DNA of 6,589 nt from Candidatus Nanoanaerosalina archaeon (GCA_022729285.1 JALDAI010000043.1:1-6589), one strand, 5' to 3'. Shown: positions 1-6,323, counted from the first letter of the stretch. A program made the numbers and translations. Notes: a model not told the origin generated them from the letters alone.

Positions 1-7
1 ATTAATT

Positions 8-20
8 TGAAAAAAAGAAA
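8..20 (-). terminator. T-tract terminator of the 24-872 gene
   Basis: Read on the minus strand just past the TAA stop, the sequence has TTT, a C, then seven Ts (positions 20 to 10). Archaeal RNA polymerase commonly terminates at such U-tracts without needing a stem. The same T-run/C/T-run form follows two other genes in this window. No convincing hairpin precedes it, and the window edge hides anything further downstream. Confidence 0.6.
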
Positions 21-23
21 GGA

Positions 24-872
24 TTAAGCCTCTGTAACAGGCTTATTTGCAACTTCAGATTCTTTTCCTTCTACTCTGCCTGGTAAAGGCTCAAGGTCGG
101 TGAACTTGCTTATCCATCTTCTCTGTCTCTGACCAAGGATAATGTTATCAGAAATATTTGAGACAGCCTTGTCGTAAACATCTTCAATTCTCTTGTTCAT
201 GTCGATACCGTTCAAAGCATCCGAATCCGATTCAATAATTTCTAAACCTCTTTCCGAGATAGTCTGTCCTTCCAACTCTTTAAGTACATCGTATAAGACA
301 GCGAAAGTCTGAGGTCTGGATAATTCTTCTGCAGAGGAGTAAACTTTGTTATAAAACTTCTCAAATCTTTTTGAAAAAGAGTCGCTTCCGTACCTGTTCT
401 CCTCAAGTAGGTTCAAGAGTTCAACCTTTTTATCTCTCTTTTCAGAAAAGATTTCACAGGTTTTTGAAATACTTGTAAAGTACTCCTTTTCCTCTTCTCC
501 ATGGTTTAATCCATAAGACTCAAGTATTTTTACGATACCTGCATAAGGCTCAGGAGAATGGATGTTCTCTGCCATTTCTCTGTAAAGGTCTAATGCTTCG
601 TCTATAGATTCTCTCTTATTTTTAACTTCAATTTGGTCCAACTTGTTTGCCATATAAGCAGCTCCGGAAGGATTAGTCTCCCTCATTCTTTGGAACCTTT
701 TTTCAGCAAATTCGTTAGACTCGCCACAGTACCTAACAGTAGCTATTTCTTCGTCAATAATACTAATTTCGTCATACTTTTGTTCAAAAAGTACGGGATA
801 GTTGTCCTTAATTTTTTCAAAAAACTCAGAGTAGAATCCTTTTGAAATTTTTTCTCCAGTAAGTTCGTACAT
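24..872 (-). CDS. Hypothetical acidic, probably helical 282-aa protein
   Basis: I do not recognise this protein. I take the ATG at 872-870 as the start because a strong SD, GGAGG (885-881), lies 8 nt upstream. The in-frame GTG at 887-885 would add five residues, but it overlaps that SD and is unlikely to be used. The protein has no signal peptide, membrane segment, zinc site or nucleotide-binding motif that I can see. It is rich in Glu, Lys, Asp and Ser, and most of it reads as amphipathic helices. Two isolated cysteines occur (RYCGES, KTCEIF). A basic patch near the C-terminus (GQRQRRWISKF) precedes a short polar tail that is probably disordered. It is transcribed divergently from the 1060-1197 gene and ends at its own T-tract, so it is probably monocistronic. 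Length and composition support a real cytoplasmic protein; its function is unknown. Confidence 0.85.
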   Translation of the reverse strand: MYELTGEKISKGFYSEFFEKIKDNYPVLFEQKYDEISIIDEEIATVRYCGESNEFAEKRFQRMRETNPSGAAYMANKLDQIEVKNKRESIDEALDLYREMAENIHSPEPYAGIVKILESYGLNHGEEEKEYFTSISKTCEIFSEKRDKKVELLNLLEENRYGSDSFSKRFEKFYNKVYSSAEELSRPQTFAVLYDVLKELEGQTISERGLEIIESDSDALNGIDMNKRIEDVYDKAVSNISDNIILGQRQRRWISKFTDLEPLPGRVEGKESEVANKPVTEA

Positions 873-880
873 TTTTACGT

Positions 881-885
881 CCTCC
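881..885 (-). promoter_or_regulatory. Shine-Dalgarno site that fixes the start at 872
   Basis: GGAGG on the minus strand lies 8 nt before the ATG at 872-870. It matches the core of the archaeal anti-SD sequence and decides the start in favour of this ATG over the GTG at 887. Confidence 0.8.
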
Positions 886-955
886 ACTGTTTTCGGTCAG
901 CGGAAACCATTACTTGTTCTAACAAACTTGTGTAAATTAAGCCGGTAGCAAGTAG

Positions 956-970
956 GGTAATGAAATTACC
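956..970. promoter_or_regulatory. 15-bp palindrome, candidate operator between divergent genes
   Basis: GGTAAT-gaa-ATTACC is a perfect 6-bp inverted repeat with a 3-nt centre. A further TTTACC lies at 972-977, resembling an extra half-site. The palindrome sits between the minus-strand gene and the 1060 (+) gene. If the TATA-like TTATATAA at 994-1001 drives the minus strand, the palindrome covers roughly the first transcribed bases, a usual place for an archaeal repressor site. The sequence is direct; the function is inference. Confidence 0.4.
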
Positions 971-993
971 TTTTACCTATTAACACTGAAAGC

Positions 994-1001
994 TTATATA
1001 A
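994..1001. promoter_or_regulatory. TATA-like box TTATATAA, readable in both directions
   Basis: TTATATAA is its own reverse complement, so it could serve either strand. On the minus strand it would start RNA near 971-975, giving the 282-aa protein gene a leader of about 100 nt. On the plus strand it would start near 1024-1027, upstream of the small gene at 1060. A weaker alternative for the minus strand is the AT-rich stretch near 932-940, which would give a leader of about 40 nt. Confidence 0.4.
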
Positions 1002-1024
1002 TTATGTTAGATTTTTGTAAAAAG

Positions 1025-1037
1025 TTATTTAATTAAA
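1025..1037 (+). promoter_or_regulatory. TATA-like element for the leaderless small gene
   Basis: TTATTTAATTAAA is centred about 29 nt upstream of the ATG at 1060. The usual archaeal TATA-to-start-site distance then places transcription start at or a few bases before that ATG. No SD lies between, so a leaderless mRNA is implied. The box is AT-rich but not a canonical TTTATA core, so the call is moderate. Confidence 0.4.
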
Positions 1038-1059
1038 GCTGTCTTGTCTAATTAATTTT

Positions 1060-1197
1060 ATGTCCGATAACAAAAGCGGGAAGAATGACGGTGGAAAAAA
1101 CGGAAAAGAAAATCCTGCAGAGAAAATTCTAGAGATAATCGATCAGTATTACGGAGATCTCAATAAGAGGAGTGAAGAAGGGGTTAGCGGAGACTGA
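1060..1197 (+). CDS. Small acidic/lysine-rich protein, 45 aa, hypothetical
   Basis: The frame opens with MSDNKSGKNDGGKNG and closes with TGA at 1195-1197. Residues 1-18 are Gly, Lys, Asn and Asp and look disordered. Residues about 19-37 (PAEKILEIIDQYYGDLNK) read as one amphipathic helix, followed by a polar tail. It has no membrane segment, cysteine or metal site. There is no SD, but a TATA-like element at leaderless distance supports the start. Its AAA/GGA/GAA-rich codons resemble its neighbours. It precedes glutamate dehydrogenase by 87 bases and has no T-tract after it, so it might be co-transcribed, although the next gene has its own TATA box. I know no matching family. It may be a small adaptor or regulator, or a chance frame. 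Confidence 0.45.
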   Translation: MSDNKSGKNDGGKNGKENPAEKILEIIDQYYGDLNKRSEEGVSGD

Positions 1198-1230
1198 GTA
1201 AAACAAAAAAAGATTGTTCCAATAAGTGGA

Positions 1231-1236
1231 TATAAG
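1231..1236 (+). promoter_or_regulatory. Alternative upstream TATA-like element for gdhA
   Basis: TATAAG would start RNA near 1259 and give a leader of about 25 nt that contains the GGTGAGG at 1268-1274. It is weaker than the TTTATAAA at 1255-1262. It matters because only this promoter would put the SD-like sequence into the mRNA. Confidence 0.3.
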
Positions 1237-1254
1237 TTACACAAATTCGGTTAC

Positions 1255-1262
1255 TTTATAAA
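1255..1262 (+). promoter_or_regulatory. TATA box of gdhA
   Basis: TTTATAAA is centred 26-27 nt before the ATG at 1285, so RNA would start at or next to that ATG (leaderless). The same octamer occurs upstream of fusA (2584-2591) and tuf (4978-4985), which supports it as this genome's preferred TATA core. A direct repeat GTTAC (1236-1240 and 1250-1254) flanks the space just upstream and could be a regulator contact, but it is short. Confidence 0.65.
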
Positions 1263-1284
1263 AATTAGGTGAGGCTGTAAAATT

Positions 1285-2541
1285 ATGGACCGAGATCTTG
1301 GAAACAACAATGTAGAAATGCTTTGTAAAACCTGTTCGAAACAGTTAGATAAAATAGAGAACGGAGGGAGCTTTATCGGTAAAAAAGATATATTAAAATC
1401 TCCTAAAAAGGTTTTAACAGCCAACATACCTGTAAAAATGGATGATGGATCTACCGAAATATTTCCTGCATTTAGAATACAGTATAATGATGCACGAGGC
1501 CCTACAAAAGGAGGTATAAGGTTTCACCACACTGTTTCTCAGACAGAAGTTGAAAAAATGGCTTTCCTAATGAGCATAAAATGTGCTGTAGTAGATATAC
1601 CTTTTGGAGGAGGTAAAGGAGGGGTCAAAGCAGATGCATCGAAGTTATCTGAGACAGAAAAGGAAAGGCTTTCAAGATCGTATATCAAAGAGTTCCACGA
1701 ATTCATCGGTCCTGAAAAAGATATTCCTGCTCCTGATATAAACACTAACGAACAGGTTATGGGATGGATGATGGACGAGTACCAGAAAATTAATGGAGAT
1801 TATGAACCAGGTATAATCACCGGTAAACCATTGAGCCTGGGAGGAAGTAAAGGAAGGAGTTACGCAACAAGTCTTGGAGGTTCAATCGTTTTAGAACAGT
1901 ACTTAGAAAAAGAGAATAAGGGAAAAGTATCAGTAGCCGTACAAGGATTCGGAAACGTTGGTTCCTACTTAGCAAAGTTTCTACATGAGAAAGGTCATAA
2001 GGTAGTGGCGGTTAGTGATGCAAAAGGCGGGATATATGACTCCAACGGAATAGATATCACCGAGCTTTTCGAAAAATACGGTAAAGACGGAGATTTAACC
2101 ATAATGGACGGCGTGGAAGAGATAACTAATAAAGATCTTTTGGAGTTGGATGTGGACGTTTTAGTACCAGCCGCGATCGAAGATCAGATAACAACGGATA
2201 ATGTTGAAGATATTAAAGCAGATATAATCCTTGAGATGGCTAATGGCCCCACCACTCCTGAGGCTGACGAAGTTTTGGAGCAGGATTATACAACGGTTAT
2301 CCCGGATATTTTAGCTAATGCCGGAGGAGTAACGGTTTCATACTTCGAATGGTTACAGAACTTGTCGCACGAGTACTGGACAGAGAACGAGGTCAACAAA
2401 AAACTTGAGAAATACATGAAAAAAGCGTTTAAACAAGTGATAGAGATAAGTGAAGAACGAGGCGTGAGTCTTAGAAAAGCAGCGTATATTACAGGAATTA
2501 AAAGGGTTCTTGAAGCGGAGAAGATGAGAGGTAACCTGTAA
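1285..2541 (+). CDS. gdhA: Glutamate dehydrogenase (Glu/Leu/Phe/Val family), 418 aa
   Basis: The enzyme interconverts glutamate and 2-oxoglutarate plus ammonium with NAD(P)(H) in the cytoplasm; family members of this length are homohexamers. The N-terminal substrate domain carries the expected lysines K75 (PTKGG), K99 (SIKCAV) and catalytic K111 (FGGGKGG), plus the catalytic aspartate D151 (PAPDINTNE). The Rossmann domain has GFGNVG at 221-226 and D245 after the second strand. The domain returns to the substrate site with S352 (VTVSYFEW). All key residues are present, so it should be active; leucine or phenylalanine dehydrogenase is less likely given K75 and S352. NAD versus NADP preference cannot be read safely. 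Oddities are a CxxC (C14, C17) near the N-terminus, and L197 in ATSLGG where I recall Arg (ATxRG). GGTGAGG (1268-1274) lies 10 nt before the ATG, but the nearest TATA box predicts leaderless RNA. Ends at TAA before a T-tract. Confidence 0.95.
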   Translation: MDRDLGNNNVEMLCKTCSKQLDKIENGGSFIGKKDILKSPKKVLTANIPVKMDDGSTEIFPAFRIQYNDARGPTKGGIRFHHTVSQTEVEKMAFLMSIKCAVVDIPFGGGKGGVKADASKLSETEKERLSRSYIKEFHEFIGPEKDIPAPDINTNEQVMGWMMDEYQKINGDYEPGIITGKPLSLGGSKGRSYATSLGGSIVLEQYLEKENKGKVSVAVQGFGNVGSYLAKFLHEKGHKVVAVSDAKGGIYDSNGIDITELFEKYGKDGDLTIMDGVEEITNKDLLELDVDVLVPAAIEDQITTDNVEDIKADIILEMANGPTTPEADEVLEQDYTTVIPDILANAGGVTVSYFEWLQNLSHEYWTENEVNKKLEKYMKKAFKQVIEISEERGVSLRKAAYITGIKRVLEAEKMRGNL

Positions 2542-2563
2542 TAAGGCCTTTTATCATTTCCAA

Positions 2564-2574
2564 TTTTTTTCTTT
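2564..2574 (+). terminator. T-tract terminator of gdhA
   Basis: Seven Ts, a C and three Ts lie 22 bases after the gdhA stop. This is the same bipartite U-tract as at 8-20 (minus strand) and 6343-6357. No strong stem precedes it. Confidence 0.6.
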
Positions 2575-2583
2575 AAAACATTA

Positions 2584-2591
2584 TTTATAAA
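2584..2591 (+). promoter_or_regulatory. Upstream TATA box of fusA
   Basis: TTTATAAA is identical to the gdhA and tuf boxes and predicts an RNA start near 2613. If used for fusA, the leader is about 89 nt and contains two tiny reading frames (2613-2654 and 2664-2699). The first begins exactly where a leaderless start would fall. Confidence 0.5.
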
Positions 2592-2644
2592 AAGACAGTT
2601 TGTCCGTATTAAATGCGTGCACGGTTGTTTTTAAAACAGTTGTG

Positions 2645-2653
2645 TTATAATTA
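2645..2653 (+). promoter_or_regulatory. Proximal TATA-like box of fusA
   Basis: TTATAATTA predicts a start near 2674 and a leader of about 27 nt, matching the leader length inferred for tuf. It is less canonical than the upstream TTTATAAA. Both may be used. Confidence 0.45.
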
Positions 2654-2690
2654 GTACAACGTAATGTGTAGATTTTTACAACAAAATACA

Positions 2691-2694
2691 GGTG
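2691..2694 (+). promoter_or_regulatory. Shine-Dalgarno site of fusA
   Basis: GGTG lies 7 nt before the ATG at 2702. It is a short but usual archaeal SD and fixes this start, which also agrees with the family N-terminus before the P-loop. Confidence 0.6.
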
Positions 2695-2701
2695 CGTAGA
2701 T

Positions 2702-4894
2702 ATGACAGATGAAGAGACAAGAAAGATAATGGAGATAATCGGAAACCCTGAACAGATAAGAAACATTGGTATCGTGGCACACATCGACCACGGAAAAACA
2801 ACTTTGTCAGACAACCTTCTGGCAAGAGCAGGTATGATTTCTGACCAGCTAGCTGGTAACCAGTTATTTATGGATTATGACGACCAGGAGCAGGAAAGAG
2901 GTATTACAATTTATTCTGCAAACGTTTCAATGGTTCACGAATTTAAAGATGATAAGTTCCTAATCAACCTCATCGACACCCCGGGGCACGTTGACTTCGG
3001 AGGAGACGTTACAAGAGCTATGAGAGCGGTTGACGGAGCAATGGTTGTTGTTGATGCAGTTGACGGAGTTATGCCTCAGACAGAGACAGTTCTTGAACAG
3101 GCGCTTAAAGAAAGAGTGAAGCCTATTCTGTTCATCAACAAAGTTGACAGACTTATTAAAGAGCTGGAGCTGAGCGGTAAAGAGATGCAGCAGAGGTTCC
3201 AGAAAATTATTGGAGAAGTTAACAGGCTTATCAGAAAAATGTGTCCTGAAGAGTTCAAGGACGAATGGCAGGTTAATGTTAAAGAAGGATCAGTCGCATT
3301 CGGTTCAGCACTTCTTAACTGGGCTATCTCCATTCCTTATATGAAAGAAACCGGAATCAACTTCAACGATATAGTTGATTACGTAAACGAAGAAAAAGAT
3401 AAAGAACTAGCTAAAAAAGCACCTATCGAAGAAGTCACTCTTAACATGGTTATCAAACACCTTGTTAACCCAAGAGAAGCTCAGAGATATAGGATCCCTG
3501 CTATCTGGAACGGAGACATGAAGTCTGAGTACGGTAGCTCTATGGAAAAATGTGACCAGGAAGGTCCTTTCGTAGGCGTTGTTACAAACGTTGAAACCGA
3601 CAAGCACGCAGGAACTATCTGTACCGTACGGATGTTTTCAGGAAAGATCGACGAAGGAAACGAAGTTTTCGGAGTGGGATCAAGATCTGAGCAGAGAGTA
3701 CAGAAAGTAGGTATTTACTCAGGACCGAGAAAACTACCTGTTGATTCAGTGCCTGCAGGAAACATCGCAGCACTTACAGGAATCGATTACTCAACAGGAG
3801 AAACAATCGTTGACAAAGGATACGACATCCAGCCGTTCGAGCAGATCGAGCACGTTTTCGAACCTGTTGTGACAAAATCAATCGAACCAAAGAGGACATC
3901 AGATCTACCAGATCTTATTGAAGCATTGAGAAACAGGGCGAAAGAAGACAACACGATCAAAGTGTCAATCGACGAAGAGACCGGAGAAACACTTGTATCA
4001 GGTTTAGGAGAGCTTCACATCGAAGCAAAGATTGAAAGATACCTTCAGGAACAGGGAATCGACATACATGTATCTAAACCGATTGTTGTATACAGAGAAT
4101 CGATCGACGGAAAATCCGAAGAGTTCATGGGTAAGTCACCTAACCGACACAACAAGTTCTTCATGACAGTTGAGCCTCTTCCACAGGAAGCATACGAAAG
4201 TATCATTGCAGGAGAGGTTCCGGAAGGAAAAGTTAGAGACCAGGACGAACAGAAAGTTAGAGACGTACTTACAGAAGCAGGACTTGACAAGGAAGACGCT
4301 CAGAAAGTACACAACATCCACAACGGAAACATTTTCGTCGACAAAACAAGAGGTGTCAAGTTCCTAAACGACGTAATGGAACTAGTAGTCAAAGCATTCC
4401 AGAACATCTGTGACGAAGGACCTCTTGCAGGAGAGCCTTGTGTAAAACTAATGGTTAAAATCCACGACGCATCGATCCACGAAGACCACGTTCACAGAGG
4501 ACCTGCACAGGTAATCCCTGCTGTAAGAGAAGCAATCACAAGAGGTATGATCGATGCAGGAGCAAGCCTACTAGAACCGAAACAGATCATCAGGATCGAC
4601 TCACCTTCCGACAAGATGGGTCAAGCGATGAAAGAAGTGAACAACAGGAGAGGAAAGATCATCGACATGGAAGACCAAGAAGGATCTTCAAAGATTACAT
4701 CAGCTCTACCTGTTGCAGAGATGTTTGGGTTCGAGGCAGCACTAAAATCAGCGACAAGAGGACGAGGATTTTACAACCTTATGGACCAGGTTTTCGAACC
4801 TCTGCCTAAGAACTTACAGAACGAAACAGTAAGGCAGATTAGGGAAAGAAAAGGAATGAAAACTGAAGCTCCTGGATCGGAGAGTGACGAGTAA
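2702..4894 (+). CDS. fusA: Translation elongation factor 2 (aEF-2), 730 aa
   Basis: aEF-2 is the GTPase that moves tRNA and mRNA through the ribosome after peptide-bond formation. The GTP-binding motifs are all present: AHIDHGKT (26-33), RGITI (66-70), DTPGH (92-96, with catalytic H96) and NKVD (146-149). Domain II spans roughly 285-380, domain III 395-470, domain IV 470-640 and domain V to the end. The tip of domain IV has HEDHVHRGPAQ, where H598 corresponds to the histidine converted to diphthamide in archaea and eukaryotes. A bacterial EF-G origin is excluded by this loop and by the C-terminal RQIRERKG, typical of aEF-2. Length is normal for the family. It is followed by tuf after 142 bases with a separate promoter, so the pair need not be one operon. 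Codons are biased as in a highly expressed gene, except for several ATA codons in the first twenty. Confidence 0.98.
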   Translation: MTDEETRKIMEIIGNPEQIRNIGIVAHIDHGKTTLSDNLLARAGMISDQLAGNQLFMDYDDQEQERGITIYSANVSMVHEFKDDKFLINLIDTPGHVDFGGDVTRAMRAVDGAMVVVDAVDGVMPQTETVLEQALKERVKPILFINKVDRLIKELELSGKEMQQRFQKIIGEVNRLIRKMCPEEFKDEWQVNVKEGSVAFGSALLNWAISIPYMKETGINFNDIVDYVNEEKDKELAKKAPIEEVTLNMVIKHLVNPREAQRYRIPAIWNGDMKSEYGSSMEKCDQEGPFVGVVTNVETDKHAGTICTVRMFSGKIDEGNEVFGVGSRSEQRVQKVGIYSGPRKLPVDSVPAGNIAALTGIDYSTGETIVDKGYDIQPFEQIEHVFEPVVTKSIEPKRTSDLPDLIEALRNRAKEDNTIKVSIDEETGETLVSGLGELHIEAKIERYLQEQGIDIHVSKPIVVYRESIDGKSEEFMGKSPNRHNKFFMTVEPLPQEAYESIIAGEVPEGKVRDQDEQKVRDVLTEAGLDKEDAQKVHNIHNGNIFVDKTRGVKFLNDVMELVVKAFQNICDEGPLAGEPCVKLMVKIHDASIHEDHVHRGPAQVIPAVREAITRGMIDAGASLLEPKQIIRIDSPSDKMGQAMKEVNNRRGKIIDMEDQEGSSKITSALPVAEMFGFEAALKSATRGRGFYNLMDQVFEPLPKNLQNETVRQIRERKGMKTEAPGSESDE

Positions 4895-4895
4895 A

Positions 4896-4942
4896 TTTTT
4901 TAAAACCTAACTGGAAGGTTTTATTAGGGTTAACGCCCTTTT
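4896..4942 (+). terminator. Two hairpins after fusA, probable terminator
   Basis: Six Ts (4896-4901) follow the stop. Next comes a perfect 8-bp inverted repeat, TAAAACCT (4901-4908) and AGGTTTTA (4916-4923), with a 7-nt loop. A second short hairpin, AGGG (4926-4929) with CCCT (4936-4939), runs into TTTT (4939-4942). The T-run precedes the first stem, so the order is not the bacterial one. The second hairpin plus its T-run fits a terminator better, but readthrough into tuf remains possible. Confidence 0.45.
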
Positions 4943-5008
4943 AAACCCTTTTCTACATCCTTCCGGTTGCGGTTATATTTATAAAGTTTTTTTGGGAAAA
5001 AGGGTTTA
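4942..5008 (+). repeat. 11-bp inverted repeat flanking the tuf promoter
   Basis: TAAACCCTTTT (4942-4952) and its exact reverse complement AAAAGGGTTTA (4998-5008) enclose 45 bases that contain the tuf TATA box. The right arm ends at the predicted RNA start. It could be a regulator or looping site, but no protein is known for it here. Confidence 0.5.
4978..4985 (+). promoter_or_regulatory. TATA box of tuf
   Basis: TTTATAAA, inside the longer TTATATTTATAAAG, predicts an RNA start near 5007 and a leader of about 30 nt containing the SD. The octamer is shared with the gdhA and fusA upstream regions. Confidence 0.7.
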
Positions 5009-5024
5009 GACGTAATAATGCTGA

Positions 5025-5031
5025 AAGGTGA
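5025..5031 (+). promoter_or_regulatory. Shine-Dalgarno site that fixes the tuf start
   Basis: AAGGTGA lies 5 nt before the ATG at 5037. The in-frame GTG at 5028 is part of this SD and is therefore not the start, which removes three residues from the longer reading frame. Confidence 0.8.
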
Positions 5032-5036
5032 ATACT

Positions 5037-6323
5037 ATGGCAGATAAAAAACCACACATGAATCTTGTATCAATCGGGCACGTTGACCACGGAAAGTCTA
5101 CCATGATCGGAAGACTTCTATGGGACACAGACAACTTGCCTGAAGCAGAAAAAAGAAAGCTGAAAGAAGCTGCAAAAGAAGCAGGTAAGGAAACATTTGA
5201 ATTCGCGTTCGCGATGGACAATCTAAAAGAGGAAAGAGAAAGAGGAGTTACAATCGATCTAAGACATCAGAGATTCGACTCTGAAAACTATTACTTTACT
5301 ATGATCGATGCTCCAGGACACCGTGACTTTATTAAAAACATGATTACAGGAGCTGCACAGGCAGACGCAGGAATCCTTGTAGTCGCAGCAGACGACGGTG
5401 TACAGCCTCAGACAAAAGAGCACTCCTACCTAGCTAAAACTCTAGGAATCAAACAGCTAGTTGTAGCTGTCAACAAAATGGATATTCCGGACTACAAAGA
5501 AGAAAGGTTCGAGGAAGTTAAGGAAGAAGTAACTACTCTACTAAAAGGAGTTGGCTTCCCTGTAAACCAGATTAAGTTTATCCCGGTATCCGCTTACGAA
5601 GGAGAGAACGTTGTAAAAAGCGAAGGAAAGATGGACTGGTACGATGGTCCAACACTTCTAGAAGCTTTAGACCAGTTCGAAGCTCCAGAAAAACCAGTTG
5701 ACCTACCGCTAAGAGTACCTATCCAGGACGCTTACAAAATTAAAGGTGTAGGAACAGTTCCTGTAGGTAGAGTAGAAACAGGTAAACTACAGACAGGTAA
5801 AGACGTAGTTTTCGAACCAGCTTCAACAAGGCTTAACAAAAACGTCGGTGGAGAAGTAAAAACAATCGAGATGCACCACGAAGAAGTTGAAGAAGCAAAC
5901 CCAGGAGACAACATCGGATTCAACGTTAGAGGAGTTGGAAAAGACGACGTAAGAAGAGGAGACGTTGCAGGTACACCTGACAACCCTCCAACAGTTGCTG
6001 AGAAATTTACAGCACAGATTATCGTCCTTAGCCACCCTAACGTGATCACTGAAGGTTACACACCTGTATTCCACGTTAATACGGCACAGGTTGCATGTAC
6101 CTTTACAGATCTGAAGAAGACTCTTAACCCTAAGACAGGAGAAGTCAAGGAAGAGAACCCTGACTACATCAAGGAAGGAGAGTCCGCAATAGTTGAGCTA
6201 AGACCTCAGAGTCCGCTTGTCATCGAGACAAAAGACGAGCTACCTCAGCTGTCAAGGTTTGCTATCCGAGACATGGGTAGAACAGTTGGTGCAGGACTTT
6301 GTATCGACGTTGAGGAGAAGTAA
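5037..6323 (+). CDS. tuf: Translation elongation factor 1-alpha (aEF-1A), 428 aa
   Basis: aEF-1A is the GTPase that carries aminoacyl-tRNA to the ribosomal A site (archaeal equivalent of EF-Tu). I start it at the ATG giving [20 protein letters not shown], which matches the usual archaeal N-terminus and has an SD 5 nt upstream. The G-domain motifs are complete: GHVDHGKS (14-21), RGVTID (69-74), DAPGH (91-95, catalytic H95), NKMD (146-149) and SAY (185-187). The domain II signature [11 protein letters not shown] is at 239-249. The region [20 protein letters not shown] and the C-terminal [13 protein letters not shown] are typical of the archaeal/eukaryotic type. Length is normal. Isoleucine is almost always ATC or ATT, as expected of a highly expressed gene. 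The archaeal partner gene rps10, often next downstream, is absent. Confidence 0.98.
   Translation: MADKKPHMNLVSIGHVDHGKSTMIGRLLWDTDNLPEAEKRKLKEAAKEAGKETFEFAFAMDNLKEERERGVTIDLRHQRFDSENYYFTMIDAPGHRDFIKNMITGAAQADAGILVVAADDGVQPQTKEHSYLAKTLGIKQLVVAVNKMDIPDYKEERFEEVKEEVTTLLKGVGFPVNQIKFIPVSAYEGENVVKSEGKMDWYDGPTLLEALDQFEAPEKPVDLPLRVPIQDAYKIKGVGTVPVGRVETGKLQTGKDVVFEPASTRLNKNVGGEVKTIEMHHEEVEEANPGDNIGFNVRGVGKDDVRRGDVAGTPDNPPTVAEKFTAQIIVLSHPNVITEGYTPVFHVNTAQVACTFTDLKKTLNPKTGEVKEENPDYIKEGESAIVELRPQSPLVIETKDELPQLSRFAIRDMGRTVGAGLCIDVEEK

Noticed and set aside
633..845. Plus-strand frame of 70 codons opposite the 282-aa gene
   Set aside because: Lies wholly antisense to a better-supported gene, with no SD and low-complexity residues.
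888..1059. Possible tRNA or structured RNA in the divergent region
   Set aside because: No cloverleaf arms or TTCGA-type loop could be found; only the short palindrome and AT-rich promoter-like sequence are visible.
2581..2814. Minus-strand 77-codon hydrophobic frame over the fusA leader and start
   Set aside because: Antisense to conserved aEF-2 P-loop codons; its hydrophobic look comes from reading those codons backwards, and no promoter or SD supports it.
2844..2857. Perfect 14-bp palindrome ACCAGCTAGCTGGT
   Set aside because: It lies inside conserved fusA codons (DQLAG), and a palindrome of this length is expected by chance about once in two or three windows of this size.
3899..3915. 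AGATCT repeated three bases apart in fusA
   Set aside because: Both copies are explained by the coding sequence SDLPDL and are too short to be meaningful.
2659..5016. Heptamer ACGTAAT shared by the fusA and tuf leaders (2659-2665 and 5010-5016)
   Set aside because: It sits at different distances from both the TATA box and the start codon in the two genes, so a shared regulatory role is not supported.
5732..6074. Two overlapping minus-strand frames (105 and 83 codons) inside tuf
   Set aside because: Both are antisense to conserved aEF-1A domains II and III, with Ser/Thr/Pro-rich or Cys/Val-rich composition typical of shadow frames.
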